A stretch of 64,000 bases of DNA, taken from contig NZ_JAEUAN010000003.1 in NCBI RefSeq assembly GCF_019511445.1, positions 62,001-126,000 of the forward strand, read 5' to 3'. Position numbers and translations under genes: made by a program. Source of the stretch: Aliirhizobium wenxiniae. GTDB lineage: Bacteria; Pseudomonadota; Alphaproteobacteria; Rhizobiales; Rhizobiaceae. Below, piece after piece: positions 36,701 through 44,909 of the stretch. A model generated the notes under the pieces. That model did no database searches. It saw only the letters and a list, made by a program, of their open reading frames with translations, and had not been told where the DNA came from. Within the stretch, counting starts at the first letter, position 1. Every line of letters begins with the position of its first letter.

Positions 36701-38239
36701 CTCGGAGCTCAGGGCATGATCTCCGGCACGGTAACGGCCACCGGCACGCCGCAGGCACCCGCCGTCCGTTATGATCTGCGCTGGGACAACGCTGCCGTCA
36801 GCCAGACGACCGGCGCAGGTGTGGCCGCAGTCGACATCACTGCCGCAGGCACATTCCAGGATGGGCGCGTTACCGTCGACACCCGCCTTTCCGGCGGAGG
36901 CGGCATCGCGCTTTCAGGCGGCGGGTCAGCCGTGATAACCGGCGACAGGCCGCTCGATCTCAAATTTTCCGGCAGCGTTCCTTTTTCGATTCTTGCCGGT
37001 CAGCTTGCAGCGCAGGGCTTCGTCCTGGAAGGCACCGGCAATATCGATATCGCTGTCCGCGGTAACGCCGCATCGCCGGCGATCACCGGTACGCTTGCGA
37101 CATCCGGATCTCGCTTTATCGATGTCCGCCGCAACCTCGCCATCAATGCGCTCACCGCCAATATCGCGCTCGATGGCAAGACAGCGCGTCTTTCCGGCGT
37201 CTCTGGCTCTCTCTCCGGTGGCGGCACTGTCACGGTTGATGGCACGGTCGGCATCGAACCGGCATCCGGCTTCCCTGCGGACCTGACGATCAGGCTGGCA
37301 CAGGCGAGCTATGCGGATGGCACCCTGTTCGCCGTCACAGCCGATGGCACCCTCACCTTCAAGGGCCCGGTCATGTCCGGCCCCACGCTCGGCGGCGATA
37401 TCGCCCTGACCAAGGCTTCTATCACGGTACCCGCCAAGCTGCCGACCTCGCTGCGCTCCGTCGACATCCGCCATCGCAACGCGCCGGCTGCGGTTCTGCG
37501 ACAGATGGAAGAGATACGGCCGAAGCAGGCCTCCGGCAGCTCCAACCCGATCAAGCTCGAATTGAAGGTGCGCGCCCCGAACGGCATCTTCGTCCGTGGC
37601 CGCGGCATCGATGCGGAACTCGGCGGTGAACTGACCGTTGCCGGCACCGCGATCGAGCCGCAGGTGTCGGGCGGCTTCGAAATGCGCCGTGGCCGCATCA
37701 TCATTCTGACGAAACGCCTCGATTTCACCGAGGGCGACATCACCTTCGGCGGCGGCCTGATCCCTGTCCTCAACATGTCGGCGGATACGACATCAGGCTC
37801 GACCACGATCACCGTCGGCGTCACGGGAATGGCCGACGATCCGACGATCGCCTTCACATCCTCTCCGAGCTTGCCGCAGGATGAGGTTATGGCCCAGCTG
37901 ATCTTCGGCCAGTCGATGTCGCGTCTCTCGCCGCTGCAGATCGCACAGTTGGCCGATGCCGTCAGCCAGTTGGCCGGTGGTGGCTCGACCTCGCTTCTGC
38001 AGACGCTGCGCAGCAATCTTGGCGTCGACGATCTGGACGTCAACACGGATGCGGCTGGCCAGACGACGGTTTCCGTTGGCCGTTACATCAACAACCGCAC
38101 CTATCTTCAGGTTGAGCAGGGCGGCGAAGGCGGTGCACAGGCAACCATCAACCTCGATGTTGGCCGCGGCGTGAAGCTCAAGGCCGGAGCCGGTACTGAA
38201 GGCGGCAAGGCCGGTATCTTCTACGAAAAGGAATATTGA
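33743..38239 (+). CDS. tamB: translocation and assembly module protein TamB
   Basis: A 1498-aa protein anchored in the inner membrane by an N-terminal helix (about residues 12-35) and spanning the periplasm as a long beta-taco of the AsmA/TamB type. The C-terminal TamB (DUF490) domain, from about 1150, includes RGRGIDAELGGELTVAGTAI and MRRGRIIILTKRLDFTEGDI and ends in GKAGIFYEKEY. Internal repeats are visible: ISGTINATGTSSAPAIRYDL (about 890) recurs as ISGTVTATGTPQAPAVRYDL (about 993). It forms an operon with tamA. Homologues act in phospholipid and outer-membrane protein transport. Confidence 0.93.
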   Translation: MTFIVRLLKWTLRAAIAAVGVLFVMALGVVLFVAFTPVGGDIAASRISSLVSTPDRSITFSRPEGLLTGDLRVGALTLSDSKGPYAQINGIEIDWSPTALITGEFRADRITAGAIDIYRPPEPTAAKPATTTTSSGGTTLPVGIRVAQLDLPDINLAQGLSGRDFALSLKGSIDATGPNISLDLQATRKDEPDAKALADIVYAPSENRLTLKASVSEPQGGLLARLLRLPGAPAVQLGLDGEGPLSNWAGRLSGQVDGQPVIAVDGRHLLVDNGGHRVEIKGGGQLATLMPPALRELFDGTTDIDIAATYSKSGRVDFQRGQLTSGAVRISAKGAWDPKGDNSLTASLAGTNGPVDVTWPINGQPSNFSLETLNFTLTGAATAARFNATASLPYAELPQGTFRQIRFQAESEDLDLVERAGSIRSRVTVADLKFANAEIGRVVRGPVTLDAPLRLAPPAIGLDAATFESAGFNGTVSGAYDTSKQAVTGNFRMSANPSILPPSLAPRFEGTIATEGYVDFVQGGRMSLENLVVKSNALEAHGNVVMEKGNVSGRLAGRLPDIKRWLGDAEGAAGFDISAKGPLTGANVRAVINSAEARLAGRKLEDLSLVLEGTANPDAPQGRLTVNGAIDSKPIRISSDLASANGETQAPAINAEIGPNKLTGALTFSPEFMPSGQLQFDFPDVSLLAALAAQQAQGDLKGSVTFNREGQTTGAVIKANGSALRRGNAGLLQPAIDLTIPDIKTIAAQGSIRAARLGTDAIFLEGLNVGLNHSGTTTSIDLSANYDGAPLTTAASIETAGGLAIGIQSFEATPRKIPVRLAGPTRILIENGGARLSDFTLATGTGSVAVSGTAGSTLDIAAKINALPASLLNTFLPTIHAAGNISGTINATGTSSAPAIRYDLEWSDAQLRQMRDADISPFRISAAGTFANGAVTLEQTRVSGSGGMEITADGKVLLNENGGPALNVNARAKAIPANLANAFIPNLGAQGMISGTVTATGTPQAPAVRYDLRWDNAAVSQTTGAGVAAVDITAAGTFQDGRVTVDTRLSGGGGIALSGGGSAVITGDRPLDLKFSGSVPFSILAGQLAAQGFVLEGTGNIDIAVRGNAASPAITGTLATSGSRFIDVRRNLAINALTANIALDGKTARLSGVSGSLSGGGTVTVDGTVGIEPASGFPADLTIRLAQASYADGTLFAVTADGTLTFKGPVMSGPTLGGDIALTKASITVPAKLPTSLRSVDIRHRNAPAAVLRQMEEIRPKQASGSSNPIKLELKVRAPNGIFVRGRGIDAELGGELTVAGTAIEPQVSGGFEMRRGRIIILTKRLDFTEGDITFGGGLIPVLNMSADTTSGSTTITVGVTGMADDPTIAFTSSPSLPQDEVMAQLIFGQSMSRLSPLQIAQLADAVSQLAGGGSTSLLQTLRSNLGVDDLDVNTDAAGQTTVSVGRYINNRTYLQVEQGGEGGAQATINLDVGRGVKLKAGAGTEGGKAGIFYEKEY

Positions 38240-38255
38240 GGCGCTCGGACGATGA

Positions 38256-38279
38256 ATAGACTGCGCTTTTGCGGTCTAT
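38256..38279 (+). terminator. possible stem-loop after tamB
   Basis: ATAGACTGC (38256-38264) pairs with GCGGTCTAT (38271-38279) with one G-U and a GCTTTT loop; the following ATTTATGTTT is T-rich. A weak terminator. Confidence 0.4.
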
Positions 38280-38438
38280 GATTTATGTTTGAGCAATAAT
38301 CGTCGGCTAGATTCGGCATCGCGCGATCTGAGATTCGCCGTGCTTCGGTGCCGGACCGCGACGTGATGAGGATTTGCGCCTGAATTTCGTCAGGCACGGT
38401 GATCGTCGCGCAGGTAACGGACAGCTGGGGTATTTCTG

Positions 38439-38918
38439 ATGGCGACCACGATCAATTCCACCATGTATAACGGCGAAGTGCTAGAGATCATCGCCTTCCG
38501 TCTTCACGATCAGGAGTTCTGCGTCAAGACGACGTCGATACGCGAAATCCGTGGCTGGGCGCCTTCCACGCCTCTCCCGCACGCCCCGAAAGACGTCATC
38601 GGCGTCATGAACCTGCGCGGATCGGTTATCCCGATCATCGACCTGGCCTACAAGCTGGGCATGAAGAGCACTGTTGCCAATGAGCGCAGCGCCATCGTCG
38701 TTGCAGAAGTCCACAACATGGTCATCGGCATGCTGGTCGACCGGGTCTCCGATATCCTGACCATTCCGTCGAGCCAGGTTCAGCCGGTTCCCGAAGTTTC
38801 CGCTTCCTTCGACAAGTCTTTCTCCGAGGGCATCATCGCCAATGAGATCGGCATGATCTGCTTCCTGAACCTCTCCAAGATGTTCAAGGGCACTGAACTC
38901 GAAGATATCGCTGCCTGA
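38439..38918 (+). CDS. cheW: chemotaxis coupling protein CheW
   Basis: A 159-aa CheW-type adaptor linking receptors to CheA. It has the fold's typical strands: IIAFRLHDQEFCVKTTSIRE (about 16-35), HAPKDVIGVMNLRGSVIPII (about 48-67) and MVIGMLVDRVSDILTI. It is followed by a terminator at 38949-38977 and then by a chemoreceptor gene, so the two probably belong to one chemotaxis pathway though transcribed separately. No cheA, cheY or cheR is in the window. Confidence 0.93.
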   Translation: MATTINSTMYNGEVLEIIAFRLHDQEFCVKTTSIREIRGWAPSTPLPHAPKDVIGVMNLRGSVIPIIDLAYKLGMKSTVANERSAIVVAEVHNMVIGMLVDRVSDILTIPSSQVQPVPEVSASFDKSFSEGIIANEIGMICFLNLSKMFKGTELEDIAA

Positions 38919-38948
38919 GGCAGTCTTTTAAAGCAGAACCAAGTCAAG

Positions 38949-38977
38949 GAGCCGCGAACACGCGGCTCTTATTGTTT
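38949..38977 (+). terminator. rho-independent terminator after cheW
   Basis: GAGCCGCG (38949-38956) pairs with CGCGGCTC (38961-38968), loop AACA, followed by TTATTGTTT. Confidence 0.82.
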
Positions 38978-39123
38978 CCGGGCTAATAATTGTAGTTTTA
39001 ATAAAGGTCGCATTAATTTTTTGATGTCCTAATATAAATGGAAGATCAGCGCTTTGAAAGACAGAGCGACCTCCATTGCAGATGGCAGTAACCGCCACAA
39101 GGTTACGTCAGAGGGACAAGAAA

Positions 39124-40887
39124 ATGCTGGGACTGGGCAAGGCAGCGGGAGCACTGGATGCACTCGCCGCGATATCGCGATCGCAAGCAGTCATCGAATT
39201 CGACGTTAGTGGAAACATCCTGAACGCCAATCCCAATTTCTGCGAAGCGCTGGGGTATTCGCTTGCCGAAATCAAGGGCAAGCATCACCGCATCTTCTGC
39301 GAGCCGGAATACGCCGCATCGGCCGAATACAAGGCCTTCTGGGCCAATCTTGCTGCCGGCAATTTCGACGCCAGGGAATACAAGCGGATCACCAAGTCAG
39401 GACGCGAGATCTGGATACAGGCCTCCTACAACCCTGTCTCGCGCGGCGGCAAACCCTACAAAGTCATCAAGCTCGCCACCGACATAACCGCAGCAAAGAT
39501 CAAGGCGACAGAAGACGCCGCAAAGCTTTCCGCCATCAGCCGTTCGCAAGCCGTCATCGAATTTCTGCCCGACGGCACCATTCTCGAGGCGAATGAAAAC
39601 TTCTGCGCGGGCCTGGGTTACGACCTCTCGGAGATCAAGGGCAAACATCACCGGATGTTCTGCGAACCCGGTTATGCAGCCTCGCAGGACTACGCGGAAT
39701 TCTGGCCGCGCCTCGCCAATGGGGAATTCATCGCAGACGAATTCGTCCGTTACGGCAAGGGCGGCAAGGAGATCTGGATCCAGGCAGCCTATAACCCGAT
39801 CACCGATCTTAACGGCAAAGTCTGCAAGGTGGTAAAATTCGCCACGGACGTGACCCCACGCATGAGCGCCATCGGCCTGCTCGGCACCGGTCTTCGCGAT
39901 CTGGCCGACGGCAAGCTCGATCAGTCGATCGACACCCGCTTCGTACCCAGCATGGAATCGACCCGCCAGGACTTCAACTCGGTGGCCGCCAAGCTGCGCG
40001 ACGCCATGAAAGTCGTCTCGCAGAATGCTTCCGGCATCGCCTCGGCATCGACAGAAATCCGCGACGCATCTCAGGAACTGGCTAAACGCACCGAACAGCA
40101 GGCCGCATCGCTGGAAGAGGCAGCAGCGGCGCTGGAAGAAATCACCCGCACGGTCGGCGATTCCAGCCATCGCGCTGAAGAAGCCGGGCGGCTTGTCACC
40201 AACACCCGCCAGAATGCCGAACAGTCCGGCCTTGTCGTCCAGCAGGCGATCTCGGCCATGGACGAGATCGCCAAATCGTCGAATGAAATCACCAACATTA
40301 TCGGCGTCATCGACGACATCGCCTTCCAGACCAACCTGCTGGCGCTGAATGCCGGCGTCGAGGCGGCCCGCGCAGGCGAGGCAGGCAAGGGATTTGCGGT
40401 CGTAGCCCAGGAGGTCCGTGAACTGGCGCAACGATCCGCCAAGGCTGCGAAGGAGATCAAGACGCTGATCAACACCTCCAGCCATCAGGTCTCGGGCGGC
40501 GTCGAACTCGTCGGTCGAACAGGAGGCTCCTTGCGGGATATCCTCGATCAGGTCGCCAGCATTCACGACAACGTCTCCGCCATCGTAGAGGCTTCCCGCG
40601 AACAGGCATCGAGCCTGCGCGAGATCAGCCAGGCGGTGAACCATATGGATCAGGCGACGCAGCAGAACGCGGCCATGGTGGAAGAGACGACGGCCGCAAG
40701 CCATTCGCTGGCAAGCGAGGCACAAAGCCTGCGCGACCTGCTGATGCAGTTCGATATCGGAGAAGGCACGCGGCTCGCATCCCGACCGGCCGCCCATGGC
40801 GCTCCTCAAGCAACCCACGTCGGCACGGCCCCGTTGAGAATGGCGCATGCCAATCTCAAGAAGGCAGCCGGCTGGGAAGATTTCTGA
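39124..40887 (+). CDS. double-PAS methyl-accepting chemotaxis protein
   Basis: A 587-aa chemoreceptor without a visible transmembrane segment, so probably cytosolic. Two PAS domains (about residues 15-120 and 137-242) are nearly the same: EIKGKHHRIFCEPEYAAS and EIKGKHHRMFCEPGYAAS. A HAMP-like linker follows (GLLGTGLRDLADGKLDQSID), then the MCP signalling domain with the conserved tip DIAFQTNLLALNAGVEAARA (about 397-416). The C-terminus GWEDF fits the WxxF tether that binds CheR/CheB. The start at 39124 has a GAGGG site at 8 bases; an in-frame ATG 48 bases upstream is less likely. The PAS ligand is unknown. Confidence 0.9.
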   Translation: MLGLGKAAGALDALAAISRSQAVIEFDVSGNILNANPNFCEALGYSLAEIKGKHHRIFCEPEYAASAEYKAFWANLAAGNFDAREYKRITKSGREIWIQASYNPVSRGGKPYKVIKLATDITAAKIKATEDAAKLSAISRSQAVIEFLPDGTILEANENFCAGLGYDLSEIKGKHHRMFCEPGYAASQDYAEFWPRLANGEFIADEFVRYGKGGKEIWIQAAYNPITDLNGKVCKVVKFATDVTPRMSAIGLLGTGLRDLADGKLDQSIDTRFVPSMESTRQDFNSVAAKLRDAMKVVSQNASGIASASTEIRDASQELAKRTEQQAASLEEAAAALEEITRTVGDSSHRAEEAGRLVTNTRQNAEQSGLVVQQAISAMDEIAKSSNEITNIIGVIDDIAFQTNLLALNAGVEAARAGEAGKGFAVVAQEVRELAQRSAKAAKEIKTLINTSSHQVSGGVELVGRTGGSLRDILDQVASIHDNVSAIVEASREQASSLREISQAVNHMDQATQQNAAMVEETTAASHSLASEAQSLRDLLMQFDIGEGTRLASRPAAHGAPQATHVGTAPLRMAHANLKKAAGWEDF

Positions 40888-40900
40888 GCAGAAACGGAAA

Positions 40901-40925
40901 GGGGGAGGCCAATCAGGCCTGCCCC
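40901..40925. terminator. possible bidirectional terminator between chemoreceptor and aldo/keto reductase
   Basis: GGGG (40901-40904) plus AGGCC (40906-40910) pair with GGCCT (40916-40920) plus CCCC (40922-40925), with one mismatch and an AATCA loop. It lies between two converging genes. Confidence 0.45.
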
Positions 40926-40929
40926 AATT

Positions 40930-41979
40930 TCAGTCCTTCGCCTCGAACGGAGCGGGACGGCGACCCGCCCCCTGTCGTTCCAGCATCCAGCCCGGATATT
41001 CCGGCATCAGCGCACTGACTTCATCGAGCGTCTTCAGATCTCCCGCATCGAGCTTCACCGAAACCGCCTTCAGGTTTTCATCCAGCTGCTCGATCCGCTT
41101 TGCGCCGATGATGACACTGGTAACGAACGGTTTGGCGAGGATATAGGCGAGTGCCACGGCCGCCACGCTCGTGTCGTGCTTGGCCGCAATCTCCCGCATC
41201 GCGGCAACGCAGGCCCAGGCGCGGTAATTATCCACCGGCGGAAAATCGAATTCCTGCCGTCGTCCCTCGCCATTGCCCGGGGCACCGGGACCGTATTTGC
41301 CGGAAAGCAGGCCGCCGGCCAGCGGCGACCAAACCATCAGGCCAAGCTTTTCCTCCTGCATCATCGGTACGATCTCGCGCTCCAGATCACGGCCGGCAAT
41401 CGAATAATAGGCCTGCACCGTTTCGAACCGGGCAAAACCGCGCCGTTCCGAAATGCCGAGCGCCTTGGCAATCCGCCATGCCGCCCAGTTGGAAAGCCCG
41501 ATATAGCGAACCAGCCCGCGCGAGACGAGATCGTCAAGCGCCCTCAATGTCTCGTCGATCGGTGTCACCGTATCCGTGCCGTGGATCTGGTAAAGATCGA
41601 TATGATCCACCTGCAGCCGCTCTAGGCTCTGCTCCACCGAATCCATGATATGCCCGCGCGACGCACCCCGGTCATTCGGCTTGTCGCCCATCTGTCCAAG
41701 AAACTTGGTGGCAATCACGATGTCCTTGCGGGCAACACCGATATTGCGGATGGCCTGACCAAGCATCCGCTCCGAAGTCCCGAAGGAATAGACATCGGCC
41801 GTATCGACGAAATTGACCCCGGCCTTGATCGAGCGATCGAGGATGCGGTCCGCCGCGTCCTGATCGACGCCAGCGATTTTGCCCCACAGCGCCGCATTGT
41901 CGGCCTCACCGAAGGTCATCGTACCAAGGCACAGCTCGGATACGAACAGCCCTGTATTGCCCAATTGATTGTATCGCAT
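40930..41979 (-). CDS. aldo/keto reductase
   Basis: A 349-aa NADPH-dependent oxidoreductase starting MRYNQLGNTGLFVSELCLGT. The catalytic tetrad is visible: Asp and Tyr in DTADVYSFGTSE (about 52-63), Lys in VIATKFLG (about 83-90) and His in DLYQIHGTD (about 124). The C-terminal cofactor-binding part has SVIIGAKRIEQL. The substrate is unknown; similar enzymes reduce sugars and aldehydes. The start at 41979 follows GGAG. The upstream 175 bases to fdhD hold no other feature that I can support. Confidence 0.9.
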   Translation of the reverse strand: MRYNQLGNTGLFVSELCLGTMTFGEADNAALWGKIAGVDQDAADRILDRSIKAGVNFVDTADVYSFGTSERMLGQAIRNIGVARKDIVIATKFLGQMGDKPNDRGASRGHIMDSVEQSLERLQVDHIDLYQIHGTDTVTPIDETLRALDDLVSRGLVRYIGLSNWAAWRIAKALGISERRGFARFETVQAYYSIAGRDLEREIVPMMQEEKLGLMVWSPLAGGLLSGKYGPGAPGNGEGRRQEFDFPPVDNYRAWACVAAMREIAAKHDTSVAAVALAYILAKPFVTSVIIGAKRIEQLDENLKAVSVKLDAGDLKTLDEVSALMPEYPGWMLERQGAGRRPAPFEAKD

Positions 41980-42154
41980 GAACGGCTCCATTTGGGAGAT
42001 ATGTATATGAAATGAGAAGATGCCCCTGCCGCAGGACTGCGCAATCCGCGAAAGGCACGGATCATCAATAACCGACCTTCGTCGGTTTTGCAAGATAAAC
42101 GGAGGAGGCTCCGTTTATAAAAATCTGCCTGACGCGACTGTCAGGTCAAAGGTA

Positions 42155-42982
42155 TCACGCAACGTCGGCGACAGAGCCCGTCTCGATACGTTCCGCCCCG
42201 GCAAATATCTCGAAATCCTCGCCACGCGTCAGCGCCACGAGCGTCATGCCGGCTTCCTCTGCGGTGCGAATGGCAAGCGCTGTCGGCGCCGAAATTGCAA
42301 TCAGCGTCGAGCTTCCGAGGATTGCCGTCTTCTGCACCATCTCCACCGAAATGCGGCTGGTGACGACGACGATACCCTCAGCACCCTTTCGCCCGGCACG
42401 GAACACCGCTCCGGCAAGTTTGTCGAGCGCGTTATGCCGGCCGACATCCTCGCGAACAGCGATCAACCCTTCGCCGGGAATGAAGAAGCCTGCACCGTGC
42501 ACGGCCCGCGTTTCGGCATGCAGCGGCTGCGCCCCGTTCAGCGCCGTCATGGCGCCGGTAATATCCTTCGGCGTCAACTCCATCCTGACAGTGACTACAT
42601 CCGGCACGACACGCATGGCCTGCTCGATCGATTCGATGCCGCAAAGCCCACAGCCCACTGGGCCGGCCATATGCCGCCTCCGGACGCGGAGCGCATCCTC
42701 CTTGTCTTCCGCCAGCCGAACCTGCACGTCGAGGCCTTGGCCTTCGTCCAGAACCGTGACGTCCTCGATCTCGGCCATGGAGGTAATGATGCCCTCCGTC
42801 AGGCTGAAGCCGACAGCGAAATCTTCGAGATCCGCCGGCGTCCCCATCATCACCGCATGGGTGGAACCACCATAGGAAAACGCGATCGGCACCTCCTCGG
42901 GCACTGCGCGCGAGCCGGCGCGAACAACGCCATTGCGGCGAATGATTTCCTGCGCGACAGTGGTTGTCCTGAAGCCGGCCAT
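42155..42982 (-). CDS. fdhD: formate dehydrogenase accessory sulfurtransferase FdhD
   Basis: A 275-aa protein that transfers sulfur from IscS to the molybdenum cofactor of formate dehydrogenase. The CGLC motif with its two reactive cysteines is in GPVGCGLCGIESIEQAM (about residues 107-123). Other features are EVPIAFSYGGSTHAVMMGTP (about 31-50), AVREDVGRHNALDKLAGAVF (about 167-186) and ISAPTALAIRTAEEAGMTLV. The start at 42982 has AGGAGAG; an ATG 24 bases upstream lacks this. No formate dehydrogenase gene is adjacent in the window. Confidence 0.93.
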   Translation of the reverse strand: MAGFRTTTVAQEIIRRNGVVRAGSRAVPEEVPIAFSYGGSTHAVMMGTPADLEDFAVGFSLTEGIITSMAEIEDVTVLDEGQGLDVQVRLAEDKEDALRVRRRHMAGPVGCGLCGIESIEQAMRVVPDVVTVRMELTPKDITGAMTALNGAQPLHAETRAVHGAGFFIPGEGLIAVREDVGRHNALDKLAGAVFRAGRKGAEGIVVVTSRISVEMVQKTAILGSSTLIAISAPTALAIRTAEEAGMTLVALTRGEDFEIFAGAERIETGSVADVA

Positions 42983-43105
42983 CGGCTCTCCTTGATGTTC
43001 TATCATCGATGCGCTTATCCGCGCCGCCTCTGAGAGGCATCGATATTATGGAATGCTTCGGGCTTAAGTCGCCAGTTCATGCGCGTCGACCCTGGAGCCG
43101 AAAAA

Positions 43106-44002
43106 CTATGCCTCCGAAGCATCCAGCGCAAGCCCGCGCGCCTCATGCAGCAGGGCGGAAACCAGCGGCGTAAATGGCTCGCGATAGGGAGCCACAAGCC
43201 CCACCATGTGTTTCGCCTCCGGCGCCACGATCGGGATCATGCGCAGGCTCTGGGTAAAGCCGAAAGATTTCGCCACATTGCGCGGCATGATGCTGGCCCA
43301 GCGACCGGTCGCAACATGCGACAAGAGCACAACCATAGAATTCGATTCCAGCATCGGCGTGATTGAAACGCCCGCATTGGTCAGATGCTGATTGATGATC
43401 CTGCGGTTCTGCATGTCCGGTGTCAGCAGGCACAAGCGCATATCCGCCATATCGGCCCAGTTGACGCTCTCACGATCGGCATGAGGCGTGCCCTCGGCCG
43501 TTACCAGCGTATAATTTTCCGAATAGAGCGGAACGCTGGTCACGCGCCCAAGCGGCTCGTTGTCCAGATAGGTGATCCCTGCATCGATCTCGAAATCGTC
43601 GAGCTGTGACAGCACCTGCAGCGAATTGCGCGAGACGATCGAGAAGGTCACGTTCGGATGTTTTTCCTGAAACGGCTCCGTCAGCCGCGGCACCATGGCA
43701 AGCGCGGTCGGAATGACGGCAAGCCGGATATGCCCTGCCAACCCCTTGCGTGCCGCCCGCATCTCTTCGCGCATCGTGCGGGCATCGCCGACGATGCGTT
43801 TTGCCCATTCCAGCACTCGCTGCCCTTCCGGCGTCAGCCCCTGATAACGCGATCCGCGCACCACGAGCTGAACACCAAGCTGTTCCTCCAGGTGCCGGAT
43901 GGCGGCAGAAAGCGAAGGCTGGGCGATGCCGCATTCCTCGGCAGCGCGTCCGAAATGACCTTCCCGCGCCAGAACGATGAAGAATTCCAGCTTGTCGATC
44001 AT
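43106..44002 (-). CDS. LysR-family transcriptional regulator
   Basis: A 298-aa LysR regulator with an N-terminal winged helix (EGHFGRAAEECGIAQPSLSA, about residues 14-33) and a periplasmic-binding-type effector domain (from about 90). Its sequence is of the kind found beside NAD-dependent formate dehydrogenase genes in alphaproteobacteria, from memory. It overlaps the upstream PhnD-like gene by 4 bases (ATGA), so the two are translated together. fdhD follows 123 bases downstream on the same strand. The effector is not known. Confidence 0.88.
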   Translation of the reverse strand: MIDKLEFFIVLAREGHFGRAAEECGIAQPSLSAAIRHLEEQLGVQLVVRGSRYQGLTPEGQRVLEWAKRIVGDARTMREEMRAARKGLAGHIRLAVIPTALAMVPRLTEPFQEKHPNVTFSIVSRNSLQVLSQLDDFEIDAGITYLDNEPLGRVTSVPLYSENYTLVTAEGTPHADRESVNWADMADMRLCLLTPDMQNRRIINQHLTNAGVSITPMLESNSMVVLLSHVATGRWASIMPRNVAKSFGFTQSLRMIPIVAPEAKHMVGLVAPYREPFTPLVSALLHEARGLALDASEA

Positions 44003-44805
44003 CGCGGCACCGCAAAGGATTTGAGAGAATAGCCGACCCTGGTTGGCAGTCGCGCCTCGATGGACCGCCAGTCGCGTGCAACGCCGGCATAATCCTCTGC
44101 CCTTCGCCGTAAAAACCCGGTCAGCAGAAGTTCGCGACGAAGCGAAGGAGAAAGCTGCACGACGGCTTCTTCGAACGCGCCGGCAAGACCATCGGTCGCC
44201 GCATCCGGAAGCGCGCTGATCAACGCCATCCCCGGCGTCGGTCGCGTGCAGCCGATCACCTCGACCGCATCGGCCTCCGGCATATAGCGCTGCGCCAGCG
44301 TGAAGGAGACGACATCGATCGCCGCAAGCTCCGCTTCGCCATTTGCAACCGCCCTTATCGAGGCACGATGCCCGCCGGATGCACGAATATCCACATCCTC
44401 CATCTGCGCACCGGCAGCCACGAGCGACAGCATCAGCGTCGCAAAGCCGGACTGGGAGCTGAATTCGTTGATCACGACAGACCCACGAAACCTCTCAAGC
44501 CTCGTGGAGCACCCCTTCGGCACAATCAGCAGGCTGTAATAAAAGCCGGGCGCACAGCCTATATCATAAGCGGGAGACCCGATCAGCCGGACATGACGGT
44601 TAAAATCCATGGCAAAGGGTAGAGCGCATGTCTGCCCGAATACGAGATCGGGAGAATGCCACATCGCCACCAGATCATCCTGCCGCGTCAGGGTTTCTGG
44701 CGCATCGATGCCCCGACGCAACAGGCAGCCCCTGAGCAAGGTCCAGAACTCATCCATGGCCGTGGAAATTTCCGGCCAGTCATACATGGGTAGGCCTGCG
44801 AGCAT
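43999..44805 (-). CDS. PhnD/SsuA-type substrate-binding-like protein without signal peptide
   Basis: A 268-aa protein with the fold of PhnD-like solute-binding proteins: LVAMWHSPDLVFGQTCALPF (about 45-64), VRLIGSPAYDIGCAPGFYYS and SGGHRASIRAVANGEAELAA (about 143-162). It starts MLAGLPMYDWPEISTAMDEF with no signal peptide, so it probably stays in the cytosol. It overlaps the LysR gene by 4 bases. No ABC permease or ATPase gene is nearby. A ligand-sensing or regulatory role with the LysR protein is inferred, not shown. Confidence 0.75.
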   Translation of the reverse strand: MLAGLPMYDWPEISTAMDEFWTLLRGCLLRRGIDAPETLTRQDDLVAMWHSPDLVFGQTCALPFAMDFNRHVRLIGSPAYDIGCAPGFYYSLLIVPKGCSTRLERFRGSVVINEFSSQSGFATLMLSLVAAGAQMEDVDIRASGGHRASIRAVANGEAELAAIDVVSFTLAQRYMPEADAVEVIGCTRPTPGMALISALPDAATDGLAGAFEEAVVQLSPSLRRELLLTGFLRRRAEDYAGVARDWRSIEARLPTRVGYSLKSFAVPR

Positions 44806-44909
44806 CTCGTCCTCGACATTGTCAGGACAAGTTCTATCCCTTCCTGCTCGACCCTGCCAACAGGCAAATCGGCAGGCCCCTGCAAGCTACATCCATCCAG
44901 GCTTATGGC

